From an uncultured Chloroflexota bacterium (GTDB lineage: Bacteria; Chloroflexota; Dehalococcoidia; CAUJGQ01): 38,947 nt of DNA. The position numbers and the translations under genes are program-made. The notes below the pieces were generated by a model. That model was not told where the DNA came from. It did not search any database and saw nothing but the letters and a program-made list of their open reading frames with translations. Where the stretch lies: positions 1 through 38,947 of the forward strand of contig CALFMN010000038.1 of NCBI GenBank assembly GCA_937879875.1. The letters are read 5' to 3'. Below are positions 14,417 through 22,352 of the stretch, one piece after another; within the stretch, counting starts at the first letter, position 1, and every line of letters begins with the position of its first letter.

Positions 14417-15178
14417 CTAGCCCTCAAACCCACCCTTCCCCACAGGGGAAGGGTGGCGCGGCTTCAGCCGCGACGGGTCCACCGACACGAACAGCCCTTC
14501 CGCCTCGGCGTGCAGCACGCCGTCGAGTTTGAGCGTCGCTTCGGTGAGAATCTTGCGGCCGTCCACACGCGTCAACCAGCCGGCGAAGACGATCTCCCGG
14601 TTGAGCGGCACGGGGTGCCGGTAGCGCACGGTCAGCCGGCCGGTCATGCCTGGCCGCGCGGTCGTCGACTGTGTTGCGCCCAGCAGCTCATCGAAGGCCG
14701 CGGCGATGAAGCCGCCGTGCACACAGCCCGGCGGCCCCTCGTAGGCCCGGCTGAAAACGCAGACGCCGCGCACCGTCTCGCCGTCCAGCGAGAGGCGCAG
14801 CGGCGGCGCCACCGGGTTGGCGCGCCCGATCAGCGGGCTCGTATCGAGGAAAACCCGCTCGTCAGCGCCGGCGGGGCCATCCGCCTCTGAGCGGTAGCGC
14901 GTGCGCAGGCGGCCGCCGGGCGCGGCTGCCAGCCGCTCGCGCAGCCGCGCGGCGTCCGCGGCCAGGTCGTCCAGCAGTTCGGCGGACGCGGCCGTTTCGC
15001 TGAGCAGCGCCGTGATCGTGCGCAGCTCCGCGGCGAGGCGGTGCAGCGCTTGCCGGTACGGATTCGGCTCGGCCTGGTCCGCGATCCAGCGCGACGGCGT
15101 GCGGGCGGGCCGCGACTCTTCGTTTATCTCAGCGCCGATCTCACCGCTCAATGGACACCTCGGCATCGTTGCGTTCAC
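14417..15178 (-). CDS. PaaI/THEM4-like hotdog-fold acyl-CoA thioesterase
   Basis: This 253-residue protein has an N-terminal helical region (about residues 30-85, with ALHRLAAELRTITALLSETA). A single hotdog domain (about 110-240) follows. The catalytic signature is CVHGGFIAAAFDELLG (HGG with downstream Asp), then GRLTVRYRHPVPLNREIVFA and RKILTEATL. Family members hydrolyse acyl-CoA thioesters. The long N-terminal helix is seen in high-GC homologues and may support oligomerisation. The start is uncertain: GTG at 15178 gives the length used here, but a TTG near 15151 with GAGGTG upstream is attractive. The last dozen residues (RHPSPVGKGGFEG) are encoded by repeat copy E. The gene is convergent with the DinB-like gene and divergent from the CocE-like gene. 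Confidence 0.82.
   Translation of the reverse strand: MNATMPRCPLSGEIGAEINEESRPARTPSRWIADQAEPNPYRQALHRLAAELRTITALLSETAASAELLDDLAADAARLRERLAAAPGGRLRTRYRSEADGPAGADERVFLDTSPLIGRANPVAPPLRLSLDGETVRGVCVFSRAYEGPPGCVHGGFIAAAFDELLGATQSTTARPGMTGRLTVRYRHPVPLNREIVFAGWLTRVDGRKILTEATLKLDGVLHAEAEGLFVSVDPSRLKPRHPSPVGKGGFEG
14433..14480 (-). repeat. Family-1 double-hairpin repeat, copy E, inside a coding 3' end
   Basis: In reverse orientation: stem 2 CCCTTCCCC/GGGGAAGGG (14433-14453, loop ACA), then stem 1 CGCGGC/GCCGCG (14457-14472, loop TTCA), then a degraded end ACGGGT. It is translated as the C-terminus of the thioesterase. Confidence 0.75.
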
Positions 15179-15290
15179 TGGCCTGAAACCGGCGCCTGTC
15201 CTTGCATTCGCTCAGGGCAGCGGGCAAGATACTTGCGATTCCCACGTCGCCGGCCGCGATCGGGCGCGCCGGCGGCCGCAGGAGCGGCGC

Positions 15291-17000
15291 ATGGCCGGGA
15301 TTCTTGTCGAGCGTAACCTGCCGGTGGAGATGCGCGACGGCGTACGGCTGCTGGCCGACGTCTACCGCCCGGCCGACGGCGGCCAGCGCCCGGTGCTGCT
15401 GCAACGCACCGCCTACGACAAAAGCCGCGGCCAGCTTGCTTCCAGCATGCTCGATCCGCTGCGCGCCGTCGAGGCCGGCTACGCCGTCGTGATCCAGGAC
15501 TGCCGCGGCCGCTACGCTTCGGACGGCGAGTGGCTGCCGTTCCACTGCGAGATTCCGGACGGCTACGACACGGTCGAATGGTGCGCCGCACAAAACTGGG
15601 CGAACGGCCGCGTCGGCATGTACGGCATCTCCTACGTCGGCGCGACGCAGTGGCTCGCCGCGATCGCCACACCGCCGCACCTGCAGGCGATCTTTCCGGC
15701 GCTCACCGCCGCCGACTACCACGACGGCTGGATCTATCTCGGCGGCGCCTTCAACCTCTCGTTCACCGCAGCCTGGGCGGCGCAGTTCCTTGCCCTGCCG
15801 CAGCTTGCCCGACTCGGCCTTGCGCCGGACGAGCGGCGCCACGAGGAGGCGCGGCTCTGGCAGGCGCTCGAACGGCTGCGGCGCACGCTCTCGCACCTGC
15901 CGCTGGGCGAGCTGCCGCTGCTGCGGCGCGAAGGGCTGGCGCCCTACTTCTACGAGTGGCTGCAACACCCGGACGACGATGCGTTCTGGCGCTCGTGCAG
16001 CATTCTTGAGCACCACGCCAACATCGCCGTGCCCGCCTTCAACTTCGGCGGCTGGTACGACCTCTTTCTGGCCGGACCGCCGCGCAACTTCGCCGGCCTG
16101 CGCGAGCACGCGAAAACCGAGCAGGCGCGGCGCGGCCAGAAGCTGCTGATCGGACCGTGGACGCACAACTCGCCCTCGATTACGCAGGCGGGCGAGACGA
16201 ACTGGGGCTACGGCGCGGCCGTGCAGATGGACGATCTGCAACTGCGCTGGTTCGACCACTGGCTGCGCGACCTGGACACGGGTCTGCTGGACGAGCCGCC
16301 GGTGCGGCTGTACGTGATGAACGAGGGCTGGCGCGACGAGCAGGAGTGGCCGTTGGCGCGCACGCAGTACACGCCGTTCTACCTGCACAGCGCCGGGCGG
16401 GCGAACTCGCTCGACGGCGACGGCAAGCTCAGCCAGGACCAGCCGGCCGGCGAGCAGCCCGACGTCTTCCTCTATAACCCGCTCAACCCGGTGCCGACCG
16501 TTGGCGCGGCCGGCGTCTGGGACCAGCGCCCCGCCGAACGGCGCACCGACGTACTGGTGTACTCGACCGCGCCGCTGCGGGAAGCGATCGAAGCGACGGG
16601 GCCGGTGCAGCTCGCGCTCTGGGCCAGCTCTTCGGCGCCGGATACAGATTTCACGGCGAAGCTGGTGGACGTGGCGCCGGACGGCCGCGCCCGCAACCTC
16701 TGCGACGGCATCCTGCGCGCCCGCTGCCGCGACGGCGGCGAGCGCCCGGCGCTGCTGGAGCCGGGCAAACCGTACGAGCTGCACATCGACATGCTGATGA
16801 CGAGCAATTTGTTCCAGCCTGGTCACCAGATCCGCGTGGAAGTATCGAGCAGCAACTTCCCGCGTTACGACCGCAACCCAAACACGGGCGAGCCCGCCGC
16901 CGCGGCGCGCGACTGGCGCCCCGCCGTGCAGACGATCTACCACGATGCGGACCACCCCACGCACCTGCTGTTGCCGCTGATTCCGCGCGGGAGGACGTAG
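15291..17000 (+). CDS. CocE/NonD family serine hydrolase (X-Pro dipeptidyl-peptidase S15 type)
   Basis: This 569-residue hydrolase has the complete triad. The nucleophile is S114 in VGMYGISYVGATQWLA, the acid D257 in FNFGGWYDLFLAG, and the base H292 in IGPWTHNSPS. It opens with VEMRDGVRLLADVYRP and has the oxyanion-site Tyr in RTAYDKSRG. A cap domain follows (about 140-245). The C-terminal jelly-roll domain (about 330-565) includes YSTAPLREAIEATGPVQLAL and the closing SSNFPRYDRNPNTGEP. Relatives include cocaine esterase, alpha-amino-acid ester hydrolases and glutaryl acylases, so the substrate is an ester or amide not predictable here. No signal peptide is seen, so it is cytoplasmic. AGGAG (15280-15284) lies 6 bases before the ATG; the frame upstream is open but noncoding. 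Confidence 0.93.
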   Translation: MAGILVERNLPVEMRDGVRLLADVYRPADGGQRPVLLQRTAYDKSRGQLASSMLDPLRAVEAGYAVVIQDCRGRYASDGEWLPFHCEIPDGYDTVEWCAAQNWANGRVGMYGISYVGATQWLAAIATPPHLQAIFPALTAADYHDGWIYLGGAFNLSFTAAWAAQFLALPQLARLGLAPDERRHEEARLWQALERLRRTLSHLPLGELPLLRREGLAPYFYEWLQHPDDDAFWRSCSILEHHANIAVPAFNFGGWYDLFLAGPPRNFAGLREHAKTEQARRGQKLLIGPWTHNSPSITQAGETNWGYGAAVQMDDLQLRWFDHWLRDLDTGLLDEPPVRLYVMNEGWRDEQEWPLARTQYTPFYLHSAGRANSLDGDGKLSQDQPAGEQPDVFLYNPLNPVPTVGAAGVWDQRPAERRTDVLVYSTAPLREAIEATGPVQLALWASSSAPDTDFTAKLVDVAPDGRARNLCDGILRARCRDGGERPALLEPGKPYELHIDMLMTSNLFQPGHQIRVEVSSSNFPRYDRNPNTGEPAAAARDWRPAVQTIYHDADHPTHLLLPLIPRGRT

Positions 17001-17010
17001 GGCGCAAGGG

Positions 17011-18051
17011 CTATGAGGGCCGCGCGCGGTACCAGCGCACGAGTAACGGCGCCGTCACGAGAACGAGGATGCCGTAGACCGCGGTCACGGCGCCGGCAGC
17101 GGGCAGCACGGCGGTGGCCAGCGTGGCGGCTACGCCGAACTCGCGCATGCCCACGCCGAAGACCGCGGCGCGCACCGTCAGTTCCGGCTCGCGCAGCAGA
17201 CGAAACAGCGCCAGTCCGGCCGCGTAACCGGCAAGGTTCAGCAACAGGCATAGCGCAACTGCCACGAAGATATCACTGCTGAGCAGCACCGGCCGCGCTG
17301 CCCCCGCCACAACAAAGAGCAGGGCCAGCAGGGCCAGCGCCGCCAGTGCGGGCGCCAGAATATCCAGCAGGTCGAGCGCCGCGGCGACCCGGGAGCCCGA
17401 GAGCGGGACGGGTAGCTGCGGCAGCGGCGCTGGCTCGCCGAACAGCGCCAGCGACGCCTCCGCCTGCCGCCGCACCAGCCAACCGGCCAGGGTCCAGCGC
17501 AGCAGCAGCGCCGCCGCCAACGGCGCGGCCACCGAGAGCGCCAGCTCCTGTGCCAGCGCCGCCCGGTCGACGAACACCGTGCCGCCCGCGTAGCTCGCCA
17601 GCAGGCCGGGCGTGATCAGCGTGGCGCAGAGCAGCGAGGCGGCCATCAGCGCCGTGCCCAGCGCCGCATCGCCGCCGGCGAGCAACGTCATCACGCCGGA
17701 GCTGATCTCCGACGGCGCCACGCCAATGCAGAGGACGCCGATGCTCAGTGGTGTGCCGAACGGCAGACGCGAGAGGCCATAGGCCAGCAGCGACAAGGGC
17801 CCGAACTGCACCAGCAGAGCGGCCAGCAAGCGCCCCGGCCGGCGCAGCGCCGCTGCCAACCGCGCCGGCGGCACCGTGCTGCCGGTGGCGAACACCATTG
17901 CGCCCAGCAACCACGGCACCAGCCCGGCGCCCCCTCGACCCACGGCTGGCAGCGCCACGCCCGCCGCCGCGGCGAGCAGCGCCCACAGCAGCAGCGGTTC
18001 GGTGATCGCCCTCGCCGCCCTCGTCGCCAGGCGGTATCGCTTCGGCGCCAA
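17011..18051 (-). CDS. BASS-type (bile acid:sodium symporter-like) transporter
   Basis: This 346-residue membrane protein has about ten hydrophobic helices. It shows the BASS/SBF-like features GVAPSEISSGVMTLLAGGDA (the crossover motif with a Gly-Asp after a Thr-Leu-Ala) and GVGMREFGVAATLATAVLPA near the end. These correspond to the two sodium-site crossover helices. Family members import organic anions such as bile acids, pantoate or pyruvate with sodium; the substrate here is unknown. I chose TTG at 18051 because GGGGAGG precedes it by 4 bases and translation enters the first helix soon after. The open frame reaches a GTG at 18147, but that stretch is Arg-rich and lacks a ribosome site. It is divergent from the 2H phosphoesterase gene. 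Confidence 0.85.
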   Translation of the reverse strand: MAPKRYRLATRAARAITEPLLLWALLAAAAGVALPAVGRGGAGLVPWLLGAMVFATGSTVPPARLAAALRRPGRLLAALLVQFGPLSLLAYGLSRLPFGTPLSIGVLCIGVAPSEISSGVMTLLAGGDAALGTALMAASLLCATLITPGLLASYAGGTVFVDRAALAQELALSVAAPLAAALLLRWTLAGWLVRRQAEASLALFGEPAPLPQLPVPLSGSRVAAALDLLDILAPALAALALLALLFVVAGAARPVLLSSDIFVAVALCLLLNLAGYAAGLALFRLLREPELTVRAAVFGVGMREFGVAATLATAVLPAAGAVTAVYGILVLVTAPLLVRWYRARPS

Positions 18052-18178
18052 TCGCCCTCCCCGCGGGCGGCGGCTCAGGCCGCTCCGCCGATTCCAGCGC
18101 GGAGCGTTCGGTGCGCGGATGATACGATGACCGCTGAGCGGAGGCACAGCACGTCACCGCGAAGGGGAGCCGCGCACG

Positions 18179-18721
18179 GTGGAAGGGGTGGTTTCCCTGC
18201 TGGATGAGCGACACTACGCGCTCGCCGAGGCGCTCTGGGCCGAACTGGAGCAGGCGTGCGGCCTGCGTGGCGTCAACCTCACGCCGTTTCCGCACTTCTC
18301 CTATCAGGTGGCCGAGCGCTACGACCGCGCGGCGCTTGACGGCGCCCTGGAGCGCTTCGCCGCGGAAGCGCCGCCCTTTGTCGTGACGACGGCTGGACTG
18401 GGGCTGTTCACGGGGCCGCGGCCGGTGGTCTATCTGCCGCTGGTGCGTACGGCCGCGCTCAGCCGCTTTCACGCGGCGCTGTGGCAGGCGATCGCCGGCG
18501 CCGGCTTCGACGTGCAGGCCTACTATCACCCGGATAGTTGGATGCCGCACATCACGATCGGCTTCGGCGACGTGGATGCGGAGGGCGCGGCAGCGATCGT
18601 ACGCCAGCTTGCCGTGCGGCTGCTGAACTGGGAGATCGCGGTCCAGAGCGTCGCCTTCATCGGCGAAACGGAGGGTCGCCAGGAGATCGTCAGCCGGCAC
18701 AGGCTGGGCGGCGCATACTGA
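18179..18721 (+). CDS. 2'-5' RNA ligase-like 2H phosphoesterase
   Basis: This 180-residue protein contains the two H-x-[ST] motifs that define the 2H superfamily: H39-F-S41 in LTPFPHFSYQVAE and H124-I-T126 in SWMPHITIGFGD. The usual spacing and beta-strand context are present (VVTTAGLGLFTGPRPVVYLP). Relatives include LigT/ThpR and other cyclic phosphodiesterases acting on RNA or nucleotide termini. The substrate cannot be set. The GTG start has GGGGAG (18164-18169) 9 bases upstream. It is divergent from the BASS gene and convergent with the small membrane protein gene. No RNA-repair partner (RtcB, polynucleotide kinase) is adjacent. Confidence 0.87.
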   Translation: MEGVVSLLDERHYALAEALWAELEQACGLRGVNLTPFPHFSYQVAERYDRAALDGALERFAAEAPPFVVTTAGLGLFTGPRPVVYLPLVRTAALSRFHAALWQAIAGAGFDVQAYYHPDSWMPHITIGFGDVDAEGAAAIVRQLAVRLLNWEIAVQSVAFIGETEGRQEIVSRHRLGGAY

Positions 18722-18748
18722 CGCCGGCGCGGCAGCGGCCGCGGCGAA

Positions 18749-19000
18749 TCAGTGCGGCGAGAGCGGCGGGCGCCCGGCAAGCCGGCGGCCGATACCCCAG
18801 AGCGAAACCAGCGCCCAGGCGCCTTCCAGCAGCAGAAATCCCCACTGCCGCTCGGCCGCCGCAAGCACGGCGAGAATCGCCGAGCCGCAGACGTTGAGCA
18901 GCAGATAGGCATAGGACTGCTGCGCCAGCCGGCTGACCTGCGCCAGCAGGAACGCCGCGAGGATCAGCAGCGCACCGAGAATCTGGAAGAGCTGAGCCAC
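18749..19000 (-). CDS. CBU_0592-like small membrane protein
   Basis: This 83-residue protein has three predicted membrane segments: LFQILGALLILAAFLLAQVS, SYAYLLLNVCGSAILAVLAA and WGFLLLEGAWALVSLWGIG. The pattern SYAYLLLN...GS..LAV.A and WGFLLLEG.WALVSL is what I recall for the CBU_0592 family of unknown function. I chose GTG at 19000 because GGGGGAG lies 6 bases upstream; an ATG at 19006 directly abuts that site and would be too close. It is preceded on the same strand by the RIO kinase gene, 187 bases upstream, but the gap suggests a separate transcript. Confidence 0.75.
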   Translation of the reverse strand: MAQLFQILGALLILAAFLLAQVSRLAQQSYAYLLLNVCGSAILAVLAAAERQWGFLLLEGAWALVSLWGIGRRLAGRPPLSPH

Positions 19001-19192
19001 GGCCATCTCCCCCGCAGCCCGCGGCCGCGCCCGTCGCGCCGCTCTCGTCGGTCTCAGCCTATCGCCAAACACGAATTCTGCCCTCCGCCTCCGCTGCGCG
19101 ACACGACAGCAGGGCCGGACGTATACCACGTCCGGCCCTGCCTGATCGGCCCGCGGCGGCCGGCTGCTCGCCGATCGTGCGGCGCCGCCCCC

Positions 19193-19945
19193 TCACAGCT
19201 CGGAGCGGACAAAGCGGTCCCATAGGCGCCCGGCGAGGCGCACCGGGTCGGCATCCACGCCGCAGCGCTGAAAGTAGCGATACAGGTTCTCCACGTCGCG
19301 CTGCAAGAAGCTGTAGGCGCTGGTGTTGAAGCGCGGGTCGATCGCCTGCGGAAAATCGATCAGCGTCAGCCGGCCCTGCCAGTAGAGCAGGTTGTAGGCC
19401 GAAAGGTCGCCGTGGATCAGGTTGCAGCCGAGCATCAGCTCGACGTTGTGCATCGCCACCGTGAACAGTTGCCGCGCCTCGGCCGGCAGCAGCATGACGC
19501 TGTGCAGGGGCGGCGCCGCCCTTTCCACATCGCCGACGTACTCCATCAGGATCGCGTTCTCGCCGGCGGCAAGCGGACGCGGCACGGCGGCGCCGGCGGC
19601 GTGCCGCGTGCGCATGGTCTCGTATTCGTGTCCCAGCCAGGCGCCGAACTGGAACTCGCGGCCCTTTGTTGTTTTCTTGCGCATGGCGCGCAGCTCGTGC
19701 GTCTCGCGCCGGAAGCGGCCCTCGGTATAGACCGCGTCGTTGCGGAAGCCGCGCGAGCGCAGCTCGCGGTAGACCTTGAGCGCGAGCAGCCGTTGCCCCG
19801 TGCGCGGGTGCGCCCGGCAGCAGTAAACCGTCGCCTCTTTGCCGCTCTTCACGGGATGGAGCACATCGGTGATCCAGCCGTTATCGTAGAACGTCGCTAC
19901 GTGCTCGTCGGGAAGCAGTTCTCTGGACATCGCAAGCGTCTCCAT
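19193..19945 (-). CDS. RIO1-like atypical serine protein kinase
   Basis: This 250-residue kinase has the RIO-type core. The ATP loop is VKSGKEATVYCCRAH, the Lys is in RLLALKVYRELRSRGFRND, and the RIO-specific YTEGRFRRETHELRAM region is present. The hinge is AILMEYVGD, the catalytic loop LIHGDLSAYNLLYW, and the metal-binding LTLIDFPQAIDPRFN. Bacterial RIO kinases are common in high-GC soil bacteria; their substrates are mostly unknown, while archaeal and eukaryotic ones mature the small ribosomal subunit. The ATG at 19945 has no ribosome site of its own and lies inside a short upstream ORF with a strong one. That suggests translational coupling. The leader region upstream resembles an attenuator. 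Confidence 0.9.
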   Translation of the reverse strand: METLAMSRELLPDEHVATFYDNGWITDVLHPVKSGKEATVYCCRAHPRTGQRLLALKVYRELRSRGFRNDAVYTEGRFRRETHELRAMRKKTTKGREFQFGAWLGHEYETMRTRHAAGAAVPRPLAAGENAILMEYVGDVERAAPPLHSVMLLPAEARQLFTVAMHNVELMLGCNLIHGDLSAYNLLYWQGRLTLIDFPQAIDPRFNTSAYSFLQRDVENLYRYFQRCGVDADPVRLAGRLWDRFVRSEL

Positions 19946-20013
19946 CGTTGGTGGTTAATCTGGTTGATATGGATGGACGGGCCATTGGCACGGACGTTGA
20001 CTTGCTGTTGCAC
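19897..20013 (-). CDS. Short ORF overlapping the RIO kinase start (38 residues)
   Basis: A GTG at 20013 is preceded by the strong site AAAAGGAGG with 6 bases of spacing. It opens QQQVNVRANGPSIHINQINH, then QRWRRLRCPENCFPTST and a TAG at 19897-19899. It overlaps the first 49 bases of the kinase in another frame. The strength of its ribosome site, against none for the kinase, points to a coupling leader that delivers ribosomes to the kinase ATG. The peptide matches no family I know. A programmed frameshift into the kinase frame is a less likely alternative. Confidence 0.5.
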   Translation of the reverse strand: MQQQVNVRANGPSIHINQINHQRWRRLRCPENCFPTST

Positions 20014-20080
20014 TGGACGCCTCCTTTTCGTGTGCCGCGCTGCCGTTCAGCAACGCGGCTGGCTTTCTGCGACGGGCATG

Positions 20081-20109
20081 AAAAAACCGCGGACGGCATG
20101 CGTCCACGG
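20081..20109 (-). terminator. Rho-independent terminator T2 in the RIO kinase leader
   Basis: On the minus strand CCGTGGACG pairs with CGTCCGCGG (one G-U pair) around loop CATGC and is followed by six T. It lies just after terminator T1 and 67 bases before the short ORF. Confidence 0.8.
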
Positions 20110-20112
20110 TGG

Positions 20113-20154
20113 AAAAACGGGCGGGCGGGCCGCCCCGAGGGAGCAGCCCGCCCG
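20113..20154 (-). terminator. Rho-independent terminator T1 directly after the 40-codon leader ORF
   Basis: On the minus strand CGGGCGGGC pairs perfectly with GCCCGCCCG across a 19-base GC-rich loop and is followed by five T. It starts one base after the TGA of the leader ORF, so a ribosome at the stop codon would block or reshape the stem. Confidence 0.8.
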
Positions 20155-20155
20155 T

Positions 20156-20278
20156 TCAGGCGGCCACAGCCGGCGGCCGGCTACTCTCTCTGCTTTCCCT
20201 GGATCGCGCGAAGCGCGATGTCAGCGGACGCAATCGATCGGCGCGCAGGCACGCGCTGGTTCCCACAACGGGTGTCAT
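20156..20278 (-). CDS. Small ORF / candidate leader peptide (40 residues)
   Basis: The ATG at 20278 has AAAGGAG 8 bases upstream. The peptide begins MTPVVGTSACLRADRLRPLT and ends SRESRESSRPPAVAA. It is unusually rich in Arg and Ser, and its second half uses AGG, AGA, AGC and AGT codons that are scarce in the surrounding GC-rich genes. The stop codon abuts terminator T1. A convincing promoter lies about 70 bases upstream. Together these suggest either a short independent mRNA or a leader peptide whose translation rate decides read-through into the RIO kinase. No family is recognised. Confidence 0.5.
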   Translation of the reverse strand: MTPVVGTSACLRADRLRPLTSRFARSRESRESSRPPAVAA

Positions 20279-20347
20279 CGTGCTCGCTCCTTTCGATCCA
20301 TCGCCCGGGGCCGGCCCGCAGCGCTCGCCGCCAAACCGGCCGCATTC

Positions 20348-20377
20348 AGTATCGGGGGCATAGCGCCGGGCCGTCAA
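20348..20377 (-). promoter_or_regulatory. Predicted sigma-70-type promoter of the leader transcript
   Basis: On the minus strand TTGACG (20377-20372) and GATACT (20353-20348) are separated by 18 bases. They match consensus at 5 and 4 of 6 positions. Transcription would start near 20341 and run through the leader ORF to terminators T1 and T2. No comparable promoter is visible between T2 and the RIO kinase. Confidence 0.6.
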
Positions 20378-20629
20378 CGGCTTCGCGTGTTGAGGGCAGG
20401 GACTTTTGATTCTCGGCTGCGCAGTGCGCGGCCTTCCGGCCGGACCGCCGCAAGGCCCGCGGCACGCTCTCGTGCGGTCGGTAGGGGCCGCCGTAGCGCA
20501 GCGCAACCGTCGGAGACGTTCAAGACAACGGCCCCTCATGACCCATGAGGCGCAGCGGCGAGCGCCAGCGCGTCGGTTGGCCGCAACAGTCGCAGCATCA
20601 AAAGACCCTGCCCGAGGCTTGATTCATCG

Positions 20630-20658
20630 TTCTCGCAACCGGCGCGACGCGCTATACT
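20630..20658 (+). promoter_or_regulatory. Predicted promoter of the thiolase gene
   Basis: A good -10 box TATACT (20653-20658) has a weak -35 TTCTCG 17 bases upstream. The start would lie near 20665, leaving a leader of about 110 bases. A small hairpin CCTCATG/CATGAGG lies further upstream at 20534-20550. The rest of the 19,946-20,775 gap holds only the RIO leader elements. Confidence 0.45.
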
Positions 20659-20775
20659 GCGGCTGTTGGCCGTCATAACGTGCGCCGATCGCCCACAAGG
20701 CGGCGGCCGGTTGTGCGAGCGCGGCAGCGCCGCAAGATGCGGCAGCCGGAGAACAGAAGGGGAGCAAGGGGAACG

Positions 20776-22083
20776 ATGAAACTCAGGAACGCCGTGATCG
20801 TGGATGCCTGCCGCTCGGCCTTCGGGCGCGGCGGGCGCGGCTCGCTCGTGGCCACCCGCCTGGACGAGGCGGGCGCGAACGTGCTGCGGGCGCTGCTCGA
20901 CCGCAACCCCAAAGTCAGCGACCGCATGATCGAGGACATCGGCCTCGGCAACGTGGCGGGCGCGGGCGAGCTGGCGGGCATCGGCGCCGACACGGTGGCG
21001 CACCTGGCCGGCCTGCCGCACGAGGTTTCCGGCTTCGATACCAACCGCCAGTGCGGCTCCTCGATGGAGACGCTGCACCGCGTGGCGCAGGGCATCATGG
21101 TCGGCTCGATCGATACGGGCATCGCCTTCGGCATCGAGCGCATGGGCCGGCAACTCGGCGGCGGCGGAAACAACGCGCAGCGCACGCGCATCACCGAGTT
21201 CAACGCGCGCCGCATGCAGATGTCACGCGAGCAGCGCGACATGGCGCCCGACCACGACCAGGTCTTCTCCGTGAAGTTCCCCGATTACATCCTCGACGCG
21301 CCGCCCGTGACCTCGATGACGCAAACGGCGCAGAACGTGGCCGAAACTTACAGCCTCTCGCGCGAGGCGATGGACGAGTTCGCCGTCGGCAGCCACAAGA
21401 AGGCCGTAGCGGCGTATGAGCGCGGCTTCTACAAAGACGAAATCATTCCGCTCGAAGTCGAGTTGCCGGTCTTCGACGATCAGGGTAACTGGCTGGCGGA
21501 CGAGCACGGCAAGCGGACCGTCTTTGAGCGCGACGAGTGCATCCGCCCCGGCACGAACATGGAGGCGCTGAGCCAGCTCAAGACCGTCAACGGTATCCAG
21601 AGCTACGGCGGCCAGGAGCTGCGCATCACCGCCGGCAACTCCTGCCCGACGAACGACGGCATCACCGCCGTGCTGATGATGAGCGAGGAGCGGGCGCTGG
21701 AGCTGGGGCTTGAGCCGATGGCGCGCATCATCGGCTTCGGCGTGGCCGGCGTGAAGCCGCAGCTGATGGGCATCGGGCCGATCCCCTCGACGCTGAAGGC
21801 GCTGAAGCACGCGGGTATCTCGGCGGATCAGATCGACCGCGTGGAGTTCAACGAGGCGTTCGCGGCGCAGGTGATCCCCTCCTGCCACGACCTGGGCATT
21901 CCGCTTGATCGAGTGAACGTGAACGGCGGCGCGATCGCGATCGGCCACCCGCTGGGCGCCACGGGGGCGCGCCTGGTAGGCACGCTGGCGCGCGAGCTGC
22001 GCAACTCGGGCGGCCGCTACGGCCTGGCCACGCAGTGCATCGGCGCGGGCATGGGCATCTCGACCATCCTCGAGCGCGTGTAG
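20776..22083 (+). CDS. Thiolase-family acetyl-CoA acetyltransferase
   Basis: This 435-residue protein is a complete thiolase. The nucleophilic C93 lies in TNRQCGSSMETLHRVAQG, the catalytic H391 in NGGAIAIGHPLGATGAR, and the proton-donor C421 in LATQCIGAGMGISTIL. The central NEAF motif (VEFNEAFAAQVIP) is present. It performs acyl-CoA plus acetyl-CoA condensation or the reverse cleavage in the cytoplasm, probably in fatty-acid beta-oxidation. The acyl-CoA dehydrogenase, CoA-transferase and thioesterase nearby support that, although they are not in one operon. AAGGGGA lies 4 bases before the ATG at 20776. It is monocistronic with its own predicted promoter. Confidence 0.93.
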   Translation: MKLRNAVIVDACRSAFGRGGRGSLVATRLDEAGANVLRALLDRNPKVSDRMIEDIGLGNVAGAGELAGIGADTVAHLAGLPHEVSGFDTNRQCGSSMETLHRVAQGIMVGSIDTGIAFGIERMGRQLGGGGNNAQRTRITEFNARRMQMSREQRDMAPDHDQVFSVKFPDYILDAPPVTSMTQTAQNVAETYSLSREAMDEFAVGSHKKAVAAYERGFYKDEIIPLEVELPVFDDQGNWLADEHGKRTVFERDECIRPGTNMEALSQLKTVNGIQSYGGQELRITAGNSCPTNDGITAVLMMSEERALELGLEPMARIIGFGVAGVKPQLMGIGPIPSTLKALKHAGISADQIDRVEFNEAFAAQVIPSCHDLGIPLDRVNVNGGAIAIGHPLGATGARLVGTLARELRNSGGRYGLATQCIGAGMGISTILERV

Positions 22084-22163
22084 CCCGATAGCTGCCGGGT
22101 AATCACTGGGCGGTGGCGGAGCATCAGCTCTACCACCGCCCGCTGTTTTGTGGCGGCGTGGGC

Positions 22164-22193
22164 ACCTAACCCTGCTTTGCCGGACGGCAAAGC
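22164..22193 (+). repeat. Family-1 repeat, copy F (stem 1 only)
   Basis: ACCTAACCCT leads into an 8-bp perfect stem GCTTTGCC/GGCAAAGC (loop GGAC). The second hairpin is lost. It faces copy G at 22353-22410 across about 160 bases. The pair lies between the convergent thiolase and GNAT genes, and the 392-base gap holds nothing else I can support. Confidence 0.65.
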
Positions 22194-22352
22194 GGTCTAT
22201 CTAAAGTCTCCGACGGTTGCGCTGCGCTCTGGCCCGAGCCGGGAAAGGGACTGCTGGAGCGTTCCCAGCACCGTGCGACGGCGGCGGGGCACGGGTGTCC
22301 TTGTGGGAAACACGGCGGTCTGGCCTCCAACCCGATGGTCTGTCCTGGAACC

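Noticed and set aside
14358..14453. Copies D and E as a bidirectional transcription terminator between convergent genes
   Set aside because: The stems are strong but neither is followed by a T run, and the same repeat occurs between codirectional genes. A terminator role is possible but not shown.
15141..16964. 607-codon open frame on the minus strand opposite the CocE-like gene
   Set aside because: It is a high-GC shadow: Arg/Ala/Val-rich with no domain pattern, while the plus strand has a complete catalytic triad and family motifs.
20400..20600. Possible riboswitch or structured RNA before the thiolase gene
   Set aside because: Only a 7-bp hairpin (20534-20550) stands out, and no known riboswitch core was recognised.
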